Shown in pieces: positions 1 through 4,203 of a stretch of 5,427 nucleotides of DNA (position 1 is its first letter; each line of letters starts with the position of its first letter). Below the pieces are notes generated by a model. The model ran no database searches, was not told the origin of the DNA, and saw only the letters and a program-made list of their open reading frames with translations. The DNA is from Planctomycetales bacterium. GTDB taxonomy: Bacteria; Planctomycetota; Planctomycetia; Gemmatales; Gemmataceae. The DNA is taken from NCBI GenBank assembly GCA_020054355.1, contig JAGVLI010000465.1, positions 1-5,427 on the forward strand. Reading direction: 5' to 3'. Made by a program: the position numbers and the translations under genes.

Positions 1-793
1 CGGGCGCTCCGCTGGCCAGCTTCGCCCGGAGCTTGTCGATGCGGGCCAGCCGTTCCTTGGCTTCGGGCGTCGGCTTGGTGTCCGGGTCGGCCCAGGGCGG
101 CAGCTTTTCCAGACGTTGCGGGGCGGCATCGGGACCGACGGCGCTGTCCCACTGAAAGAGCGCCGGGCCGGGCGGCTGCTTCAGGACGATCTGGCGGTTG
201 CCATACTTCAGGTCTGCTTCACCCTTGAGCACGAGCAGCACCAAGGCGGCGGTCGGCTCGGCGGGGTTCTTGTCGTCCTTGCTGAAGAAGACGCCGCGCG
301 GCCAGCGGCCGTACAGTTCGATGGTGGCGCGGCTGCCCGGCTCGGACAGCGTCAATTCCCAGGCTTCCTTGCGGAAGTGGACCTTCACTTTGGCCGACCC
401 CTTGGTTTTCTGATTGGTCACTTCGACCCGGCCGCGATCCAGGGTGAAATCGAGGTCGGTGTCGCCGGCCGGATTCAGGACCACGGCACTCTCCAGCACG
501 GGGAACGGCGAGATGCCGTCCAGGTCGGACAGCAGCCCCAGCCGCACCGCGCCGTTCTTCGAGTCCACGGCAGCGCCGGGCAAGGCCACCAGCAGCTTGC
601 CGTTGACGATTTCCGTGCCCTGCTTGAGCGCTTGCCAGGGTTTGCCGGCATCCCGTTGCAGCAGCATGCCGGCAGCGCTGACGTGCTTGCCGGCGGGTTC
701 GGCTTTCTTGTCCTGGCTGCGGCTTTCGCCGGTCAGCAACAGGCAGGTCAACGAGAGCAAGGTCCAGCGAAGCAAGCGGCTTGGATGATTCAT
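1..793 (-). CDS. Secreted FecR-like domain protein, 3' end outside the window
   Basis: The reading frame is open for 264 codons and runs off the low-coordinate edge, so the C-terminus is missing. The start is well fixed: ATG at 793 is the first start codon after an in-frame TAA at 818-820, although no good Shine-Dalgarno sequence precedes it. Residues 1-26 form a signal peptide (Arg at 6 and 9, hydrophobic core from about 10 to 21, small/polar region around GESRS), so the protein should be exported. No lipobox cysteine is present at the cleavage region. The rest is beta-rich, with short alternating strands around residues 40-215 (for example LDFTLDRGRVEV near 114-125 and PGSRATIELYGRW near 152-164), resembling FecR/LecT-type periplasmic domains common in planctomycetes. 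From about 230 it becomes charged and helical (LPPWADP, then KERLARIDKLRAKLA). The FecR assignment rests on pattern recognition. GC is high (44 of 60 bases at 541-600), matching the host-like genes and not the adjacent kinase pair. Confidence 0.72.
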   Translation of the reverse strand, partial: MNHPSRLLRWTLLSLTCLLLTGESRSQDKKAEPAGKHVSAAGMLLQRDAGKPWQALKQGTEIVNGKLLVALPGAAVDSKNGAVRLGLLSDLDGISPFPVLESAVVLNPAGDTDLDFTLDRGRVEVTNQKTKGSAKVKVHFRKEAWELTLSEPGSRATIELYGRWPRGVFFSKDDKNPAEPTAALVLLVLKGEADLKYGNRQIVLKQPPGPALFQWDSAVGPDAAPQRLEKLPPWADPDTKPTPEAKERLARIDKLRAKLASGAP

Positions 794-833
794 GAGTGGC
801 TCGCATATGAAGTTGGTTTATTGATCGCCCCAA

Positions 834-867
834 CTGCCCTGGGGCAGCAGATCCGTTTGATCGGATC
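834..867. promoter_or_regulatory. Two adjacent perfect dyads upstream of the FecR-like gene
   Basis: The 127-bp gap between the DUF3037 stop and the FecR-like start contains CTGCCC-TG-GGGCAG (834-847) and, three bases further upstream of the FecR-like gene, GATCCG-N6-CGGATC (850-867). Both sets of arms match perfectly. They could be operators for the FecR-like gene or weak hairpins ending the upstream operon. Neither is followed by a T-tract on the minus strand, so a classical terminator is unlikely. I found no convincing -10/-35 pair in this gap. Confidence 0.3.
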
Positions 868-920
868 GGGTACAAATTGGGAAGCCTATCGAGGATGAGC
901 AGCGCTGAGTTTGTGGCCGG

Positions 921-1709
921 CTATCGCACAATTGAACCTTCCATCATTTGCGCTGCGTCGGCCGTGTCCAGCACTAGCTTCCCTGCAACCGATTCGATGA
1001 TATGGCGTGCGTACGCAATGTCTTTTTCCCTCGCCGATTTCAGTGCTTCCGAAAGTACGATATAGTGCGCGACCCGATACCGCAAATCCTCGATCTTGAA
1101 CGCTTCCGCATCAATGAACTCACGCAAGGTCCGTTGGGTCGGTTTCAATTGCAGGACATCGAGACCGACAGCGGAATCCCCGTTGGCAAAAAAGTCCACC
1201 TGCCTGGTGTATTTGCTTTTGCTCCCTTCGATCTCGTAATTCTTCTTCACGACCCCCCTGGAGATCAGAGGCCAGAGTTTCGTTTCCAACAACTGTGCTT
1301 CATTCACGTGCTGCTCGGCAGCGGGAACTGTCCGGCGCCTAACCATTCGATCCATTAGCCGGTCCACGGTAGCACGGATTGATGAAGCTGGGTCTGCCCC
1401 ATTGGAAACTGCCACATACTCCGGATCTGCAATCACAATCGGGAACCACATGTGATTCTGAATCGAAGCCAGTAATTTCTCTCCGGAAAAGCCGCCGCTC
1501 CGACGAATCCGAGCAGCGATCGAGGACTCCAAGCCCTGTAGAGCATCCTTCGCCAGCAGCGGATTTTCTCGCACGGCGCGTCGGCTGGCCCACTCATCAA
1601 TGGACAATTGAAAGTCTGCTTCCGTCCAGACGATGATCCCGATATTGAACGCTTCCCCTCGGGCGGGGTCGGCGATGTAGCGAATTAACGAATAGCGGCC
1701 TGCCATCAT
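921..1709 (-). CDS. DUF3037 domain protein coupled to a HipA-like kinase
   Basis: The N-terminus (residues 5-29, including SLIRYIADP and FNIGIIVW) matches the DUF3037 family signature as I know it; the function of that family is unknown. DUF3037 genes are known to me as neighbours of HipA-like kinases, which fits here. The protein is 262 aa, about twice the length of the DUF3037 core, so there is an extra C-terminal half. That half holds a beta-hairpin-like stretch with D172, then Q187-L-K189, followed by a helix of acidic and basic residues (about 194-232). This is reminiscent of, but does not prove, a PD-(D/E)XK-like fold of the QxK type. No signal peptide or membrane segment is seen, so it is probably cytosolic. 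The start is ambiguous: ATGATG at 1709-1704 offers two adjacent ATGs, and the Shine-Dalgarno spacing favours the second (1706). Either way the start overlaps the kinase stop TGA. Composition is near 50% GC (30 of 60 at 1021-1080). Confidence 0.85.
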   Translation of the reverse strand: MMAGRYSLIRYIADPARGEAFNIGIIVWTEADFQLSIDEWASRRAVRENPLLAKDALQGLESSIAARIRRSGGFSGEKLLASIQNHMWFPIVIADPEYVAVSNGADPASSIRATVDRLMDRMVRRRTVPAAEQHVNEAQLLETKLWPLISRGVVKKNYEIEGSKSKYTRQVDFFANGDSAVGLDVLQLKPTQRTLREFIDAEAFKIEDLRYRVAHYIVLSEALKSAREKDIAYARHIIESVAGKLVLDTADAAQMMEGSIVR

Positions 1710-2488
1710 AGGTCACCTCTCGCAAGGTACTGAAAGAGCGAGCGGTTTTCATTCAGCAAGGTCCTCAGCTGATCTCTTCTGTCAGTGAGGAAACTGGTCC
1801 ACGCGGGTTTGTCTGCGTCAGCTAGCAACTGGTCTGGCACCGCGTTGACGATACTGTCGATATCCGTGTCAGTGACGCCTTCAGCCAGGCCAACGGCATC
1901 CTGAAGGCGTTGCAAGTTGACGATTCGATTCCGAATGTAGCCGATGAGAATGAACTCATCGAGAAACTTGCGCTTTAGCAAGGAATCGAAGTGATCTACT
2001 TCCAGGTTGTCCGGGAGCAAGCTCCGATTATGATCGCTGATTAACAGAGTGTGCCGAAGCGCTGAGCAAGACTTTCCCTTCGACTCCGACAAACCTGAAC
2101 AACGTACCAGTAGATTTCCTTCGTGCCGATCCGTGTTGCAAATCCAGCTGTCGAACACCACCAAGGGATAAATTCTGTCTTTGTTGCTGCACTTTTCCAA
2201 CAATGCTTCCGTGATGAACGGATGGAACTGAGCTTCAGACATCCAGGTGGTGCCGACAAACAGGTCCTGCTCCATGCGGAGAAGCCGACACTCGAGCACA
2301 GGCAACCCCAGCCGTTGGGCAAGCTGGGCAGCGATCAGTTCGTTTGCCCCGACGTGACGCCAGCCGGGCGTAAGTGAAGGCCCTTTTGCCAGGTACTCAA
2401 TGCCGTTTTCAGCTCCAACCCAGATGGCGCGCGATTCGCCACCGTTCACCGACCCATAAACCTCCGTGATTCTGGTCCATGCTGACAT
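1706..2488 (-). CDS. Compact HipA-like kinase (HipA_2 type)
   Basis: This 260-aa protein has the hallmarks of a HipA-fold Ser/Thr kinase. A beta-strand lysine sits in EYLAKGP (K35), and a probable alpha-C glutamate in GANELIAAQLAQRLG (E50). The catalytic loop reads NTDRHEGN, with D120 and N125, equivalent to the D-x4-N loop of E. coli HipA. A metal-binding aspartate sits in the DFG-like LLISDHNRSL (D152). It is far shorter than classical HipA (about 440 aa) and lacks the N-terminal subdomain that contacts HipB, matching the short HipA_2-type proteins. HipA of E. coli phosphorylates GltX; the substrate here is unknown. The start at 2488 is supported by GGGAG six bases upstream and by an in-frame TAG at 2528-2530 with no other start between. 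The stop overlaps the DUF3037 start, so the two are co-translated. No HTH (HipB) gene is adjacent. GC is low for this locus (27 of 60 at 1921-1980), suggesting transfer. Confidence 0.85.
   Translation of the reverse strand: MSAWTRITEVYGSVNGGESRAIWVGAENGIEYLAKGPSLTPGWRHVGANELIAAQLAQRLGLPVLECRLLRMEQDLFVGTTWMSEAQFHPFITEALLEKCSNKDRIYPLVVFDSWICNTDRHEGNLLVRCSGLSESKGKSCSALRHTLLISDHNRSLLPDNLEVDHFDSLLKRKFLDEFILIGYIRNRIVNLQRLQDAVGLAEGVTDTDIDSIVNAVPDQLLADADKPAWTSFLTDRRDQLRTLLNENRSLFQYLARGDL
1713..1719 (-). promoter_or_regulatory. Shine-Dalgarno GAGGTGA of the DUF3037 gene, inside the kinase 3' end
   Basis: On the minus strand GAGGTGA is a seven-base match to the anti-Shine-Dalgarno. It lies 3 nt before the first ATG (1709) and 6 nt before the second (1706). 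The better spacing suggests that translation starts at the second ATG, giving a 261-aa product. The site lies within the last codons of the HipA-like gene, as expected for translational coupling. Confidence 0.7.
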
Positions 2489-2494
2489 CGGCGG

Positions 2495-2499
2495 CTCCC
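2495..2499 (-). promoter_or_regulatory. Shine-Dalgarno GGGAG of the HipA-like gene
   Basis: On the minus strand GGGAG lies 6 nt before ATG 2488. Together with the in-frame stop at 2528-2530 it fixes the kinase start. Confidence 0.65.
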
Positions 2500-2533
2500 A
2501 TGTCGGGCACTCTCCTGCCGTAAGTGGCTATCT

Positions 2534-2547
2534 TGTAACATGCTACA
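2534..2547. promoter_or_regulatory. Imperfect TGTA-N6-TACA palindrome upstream of the kinase
   Basis: TGTAACATGCTACA is a 14-bp near-perfect palindrome (one mismatched pair), 46 bases upstream of the kinase ATG. Its position suits an operator or autoregulatory site. No -10/-35 pair next to it is convincing. Confidence 0.3.
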
Positions 2548-2639
2548 GCGTGATTGGGAAGACAATTGCCAAGTTGGTACCGCGCTGGATCGACCTATTA
2601 TCGCCACCCAAGCCTCGGCACATCGTTTGGGAGAATTTC

Positions 2640-2668
2640 AACTTAGAGCAGGCGACAGCGACTGTCAA
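2640..2668 (-). promoter_or_regulatory. Possible sigma70-type promoter of the kinase pair, with a dyad
   Basis: On the minus strand a perfect -35 TTGACA (2668-2663) is followed after 17 bp by TAAGTT (2645-2640), which matches only three of six -10 consensus bases. A perfect dyad, GACAG-N3-CTGTC (2654-2666), covers the end of the -35 box and the start of the spacer, where a repressor could act. The implied leader is roughly 145 nt. The weak -10 keeps this tentative. The remainder of the 2489-2690 gap shows nothing else I can name. Confidence 0.35.
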
Positions 2669-2690
2669 ATCCTCGCATCGGAAACTCGGC

Positions 2691-2723
2691 AAAACAAAAA
2701 GCCCACCCCGGGCGAGGGTGGGC
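2691..2723 (-). terminator. Rho-independent terminator of the 145-aa/98-aa operon
   Basis: A perfect 8-bp stem, GCCCACCC/GGGTGGGC (2701-2708 with 2716-2723), with a 7-nt loop is followed on the minus strand by TTTTTGTTTT (2700-2691). It lies about 50 nt past the stop of the 98-aa gene. It also insulates the kinase pair from upstream transcription. Confidence 0.85.
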
Positions 2724-2727
2724 CACG

Positions 2728-2753
2728 CTTCGCTCCGGGTTGGTGGAGCGAAG
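2728..2753 (-). repeat. Second hairpin between the 98-aa gene and its terminator
   Basis: A perfect 9-bp inverted repeat, CTTCGCTCC (2728-2736) and GGAGCGAAG (2745-2753), encloses an 8-nt loop. On the minus strand it comes directly before the terminator stem, with four bases between them. It has no T-tract of its own, so it may act as a 3'-end stabilising hairpin or as part of a bipartite terminator. Confidence 0.6.
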
Positions 2754-2773
2754 GGACTATCGGGGGTTCGGGA

Positions 2774-3070
2774 TTAACTCGCGATGCTCAGTCGGCGGCC
2801 TTCGGCGTCGACGGGGGCGTCGAGCGGGTGCCAGAGCGACACCTTCATGCGGGCGCGCTCTTCGAGGATGGCGACCTTTTCTTCGCTGCCCGGCATGGCG
2901 TGCGTCGGCATCGGCGGCAGCTTAGCCTGGCCGTTGAAATCGCCGACGCCACGGCGGGCGAACTTGCTCGTGGACGGGAAGCGGTCGCGGACGCCCGGCG
3001 TGTAGTAGCAGGTCCAGCACAGACCGCGCGGCCGATTGGGCTTCGAGTGATTGCAATTCCGGCACAACAT
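2774..3070 (-). CDS. Small four-cysteine zinc-ribbon-like protein, planctomycete family of unknown function
   Basis: The product is 98 aa. The N-terminus carries C3-x2-C6 and C18-x2-C21 (in LCRNC and LCWTC), a spacing suited to binding one zinc ion as a small ribbon or knuckle. It is followed by a conserved-looking block (YYTPGVRDRFPSTSKFARRGVG, about 22-43) and a basic/acidic helix near 64-76 (EEKVAILEERARM), then SLWHPLDAP. I recognise this arrangement from memory as a recurrent uncharacterised planctomycete family; the function is unknown. The frame stays open up to 3562, but the extension overlaps the 145-aa gene and is proline/arginine-rich low-quality sequence. ATG 3070 has AAAAGGGGG 6 nt before it and places the first CxxC at the very start, so it is preferred. 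It lies 74 bp after the 145-aa gene with no clear promoter between and is probably co-transcribed with it. Confidence 0.82.
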   Translation of the reverse strand: MLCRNCNHSKPNRPRGLCWTCYYTPGVRDRFPSTSKFARRGVGDFNGQAKLPPMPTHAMPGSEEKVAILEERARMKVSLWHPLDAPVDAEGRRLSIAS

Positions 3071-3076
3071 GGCGAA

Positions 3077-3085
3077 CCCCCTTTT
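3077..3085 (-). promoter_or_regulatory. Shine-Dalgarno deciding the start of the 98-aa gene
   Basis: On the minus strand AAAAGGGGG ends 6 nt before ATG 3070. This decides the start against longer in-frame alternatives that would overlap the upstream gene. Confidence 0.6.
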
Positions 3086-3144
3086 AATGGTTGAGTCAGA
3101 GCGTGAATAATTGGATCTCAGGGTTTGCACGGCTACGTTGCACA

Positions 3145-3582
3145 TCAGGCTGCGGCTTGCTTCTGGTTGGGCTTGGCGTCCGGCGCTGCCGGTACGGCCA
3201 GGCGGCGATCCAGTTCGAGATTCACTTCGGCGAGCAGTTCGCGGCGCATGTCGGGCCGCGGCGTGTCGTCGAACCAGTTGAGGAACCAGCGGCACATGGC
3301 CGGCTCGCCCAATCGCTTGTCGGCCTCGTAGCACGCCTGGGCGAAGAAGCTCTCGACTTCCGAAACGGTTTCCAGTCCTTCGGCCTGCCAGCCGCAGAAG
3401 CCCAGGGCGCAGGCGGCTTCCACCGGCCAGTCCTGCACGCATTGCAGGGGCGGCGGGGAGGTGGTGGCTCCTTGCAGCAAGCGATGATCGTCCGCCGTCA
3501 GGGCCTGCCGGAGCGTGTGCAGGGCCGGGGCGGACAGCTGAGGTGCAAACCCTTCGCGCCAAACTTTTCTCCAGGACTCCAT
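3145..3582 (-). CDS. 145-aa protein of unknown function, planctomycete family
   Basis: I recognise this as a type of hypothetical protein seen repeatedly in Gemmata-like planctomycetes (from memory, not searched); no function is assigned. The start at 3582 has AAGGAG 8 nt upstream. The sequence is probably all-helical and soluble, with no signal peptide or membrane segment. The N-terminal part (about 1-40) is basic and includes LRQALTADDHRLLQGAT. A central block (about 43-66, with PPPLQCVQDWPVEAACALGFCGWQ-type residues) looks like the family core. An acidic/aromatic region follows (about 74-116, including FLNWFDDTPR). The C-terminus (129-145) is an Ala/Pro/Lys tail. Five cysteines (48, 58, 63, 84, 97) are unusual for a short cytosolic protein and could bind metal, but no classical motif is formed. 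It is the first gene of an operon with the 98-aa zinc-ribbon-like gene, behind a strong promoter. Confidence 0.82.
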   Translation of the reverse strand: MESWRKVWREGFAPQLSAPALHTLRQALTADDHRLLQGATTSPPPLQCVQDWPVEAACALGFCGWQAEGLETVSEVESFFAQACYEADKRLGEPAMCRWFLNWFDDTPRPDMRRELLAEVNLELDRRLAVPAAPDAKPNQKQAAA

Positions 3583-3590
3583 CGTGGTTT

Positions 3591-3596
3591 CTCCTT
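3591..3596 (-). promoter_or_regulatory. Shine-Dalgarno AAGGAG of the 145-aa gene
   Basis: On the minus strand AAGGAG is spaced 8 nt from ATG 3582, a strong site consistent with good expression. Confidence 0.75.
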
Positions 3597-3638
3597 TTCG
3601 CTGGGTGATTGGGAGATTTTGGTTTCCCTTTCTCTTAT

Positions 3639-3658
3639 ACTATACAATAGTCCACTAT
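3639..3658. promoter_or_regulatory. Alternating ACTAT/ATAGT half-sites over the core promoter
   Basis: Three 5-bp half-sites alternate in orientation: ACTAT (3639-3643), ATAGT (3647-3651) and ACTAT (3654-3658), with spacers of 3 and 2 bp. Adjacent pairs make two overlapping perfect dyads. They span the -10 box and most of the spacer, where a bound repressor would block RNA polymerase. A dimeric winged-helix repressor is a reasonable guess; no regulator gene is in the window. Confidence 0.45.
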
Positions 3659-3666
3659 ATTGTCAA
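3639..3666 (-). promoter_or_regulatory. Sigma70-type promoter of the 145-aa/98-aa operon
   Basis: On the minus strand a perfect -35 TTGACA (3666-3661) and a -10 TATAGT (3644-3639, five of six consensus bases) are separated by 16 bp. The expected transcription start is near 3632, leaving a leader of about 50 nt with the AAGGAG site near its end. It lies in an AT-rich island within otherwise GC-rich DNA. This is the clearest promoter in the window. Confidence 0.75.
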
Positions 3667-3671
3667 ATGGT

Positions 3672-3763
3672 TTTTACGATTTATCTTGGAAATTTTCCGA
3701 TATTTCCGGTTAATTTGCCTTTAATCGTAAAATATCGTCAGGAATATCGGCCAAAAATCGTCA
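3672..3763. repeat. AT-rich block with nested inverted and direct repeats
   Basis: The outer arms TTTTACGATT (3672-3681) and AATCGTAAAA (3723-3732) are perfect 10-bp inverted repeats. A second, interleaved pair is CCGATATTTCC (3697-3707) with GGAATATCGG (3741-3750), matching apart from one extra T. ATCGTCA occurs at 3734-3740 and 3757-3763. The block lies just upstream of the promoter at 3639-3666 and could hold activator sites or be a decayed element. No coding potential is visible. Confidence 0.5.
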
Positions 3764-3770
3764 ATAATTA

Positions 3771-3970
3771 GGAATGGCGGATGGCGTGGAACTCCGCCTG
3801 CTCACGCAGGTGGCTCGCTGCGCAGGCGCCCAGCGCTGGCGGCATGGGTTGATTTGGCCCGGAGGGTCAAAATCCTTGGAAAAAGACCACAGGTGGCCAA
3901 ATGATTTGGCCTGGTCCGGAGGGTGGTCAAGCCTGGAGGGCGGCAGGTCGAACCAGTCGCGCAAGACTAC
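3771..3970. other. Non-coding stretch with a 17-bp palindrome and a split direct repeat
   Basis: No gene is supported here. GGCCAAAT-G-ATTTGGCC (3895-3911) is a perfect palindrome. TGATTTGG...CCGGAGGGT...CAA occurs at 3850-3870 and again at 3902-3930, the second copy carrying short insertions of GGT-type sequence. CCAGCGCTGG (3830-3839) is another perfect palindrome, and CCTGC-N4-GCAGG lies near 3797-3810. It could be repeat debris or an untranslated regulatory region; I cannot assign a role. Confidence 0.4.
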
Positions 3971-4012
3971 GAAAAACCCGGAGGAACCGCCTTGCTGGCG
4001 TTCCTCCGGGTT
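3971..4012 (-). terminator. Rho-independent terminator of the HtrA-family gene
   Basis: A perfect 13-bp stem, AACCCGGAGGAAC (3975-3987) with GTTCCTCCGGGTT (4000-4012), has a 12-nt loop and is followed on the minus strand by five T residues (3976-3972, the first two overlapping the stem). It now lies about 146 nt after the protease stop. From the duplicated stop at 4040-4042 the gap is only 27 nt, which is probably the original geometry. Confidence 0.85.
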
Positions 4013-4039
4013 CGTGGGTTCAGGGGCGCAACGGCGCGG

Positions 4040-4084
4040 CTATTCGACCGATTGCAGCCAGCCGCGATGCACCTGGCCGGCGCG
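4040..4084 (-). pseudogene. Duplicated, displaced copy of the protease 3' end
   Basis: This 45-bp segment matches 4159-4203 at 44 of 45 positions. It encodes the same last residues, RAGQVHRGWLQSVE, and a TAG stop, but has no start and is out of frame with the protease (offset 119 bp). The single difference is synonymous, GAA here against GAG in the gene. Because the terminator follows closely, this copy probably keeps the ancestral gene end, while the working gene lies on the other side of the inserted element. Confidence 0.8.
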
Positions 4085-4091
4085 AATTCTG

Positions 4092-4162
4092 GTAGGGTCC
4101 GCTGTGCGGACCATAAACCGTAACCATTTCGGTCGTTCAATGGTCCGCACAGCGGACCCTAC
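4092..4162. mobile_element. 71-bp palindromic MITE/REP-like element
   Basis: The arms 4092-4114 and 4140-4162 are perfect 23-bp inverted repeats. They begin with GTAGGGTCCGCTGTG and end with CGGACCAT on the left arm. The 25-nt centre contains a small inner ACCG/CGGT stem (4117-4120 with 4130-4133). No transposase is encoded, so the element would depend on one acting in trans. I recall this GGTCCGCTGTGCGGACC-type palindrome as a dispersed planctomycete repeat, but that memory is unverified. As RNA it would form a very stable hairpin just after the protease stop, without a T-tract. Confidence 0.75.
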
Positions 4163-4203
4163 TCGACCGATTGCAGCCAGCCGCGATGCACCTGGCCGGC
4201 GCG
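4159..4203 (-). repeat. In-gene copy of the 45-bp direct repeat
   Basis: This is the last 15 codons, including the stop, of the protease and the partner of 4040-4084. The four terminal bases CTAC (4159-4162) belong also to the palindromic element, so the stop codon TAG is read from the element's end. Confidence 0.85.

Noticed and set aside
219..875. A 218-codon minus-strand open frame in the same region
   Set aside because: Its Arg/Gln/Pro-rich translation is typical of an out-of-frame reading of GC-rich DNA. The neighbouring frame starting at 793 gives the secretory protein.
116..898. A 260-codon plus-strand open frame over the FecR-like gene
   Set aside because: It is antisense to a minus-strand frame that has a signal peptide, a natural start after a stop, and sensible composition. 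The plus-strand translation is a Gly/Gln/Arg-rich shadow.
2740..2925. Plus-strand open frames opposite the two small genes
   Set aside because: Antisense shadows; the minus-strand genes have promoter, ribosome-binding sites, terminator and family-like sequence.
3071..3562. N-terminal extension of the 98-aa protein to 262 aa
   Set aside because: The extension overlaps the 145-aa gene in another frame and is low-complexity. The Shine-Dalgarno and CxxC motif place the start at 3070.
3761..3964. A 67-codon minus-strand open frame in the gap
   Set aside because: It spans the repeats and palindrome and runs into the AT-rich block, with no ribosome-binding site or recognisable motif. It is treated as non-coding.
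4040..4203. CRISPR-like repeat-spacer arrangement from the two 45-bp copies
   Set aside because: There are only two copies, one being coding sequence, and the intervening sequence is a palindromic element. No cas genes are present.
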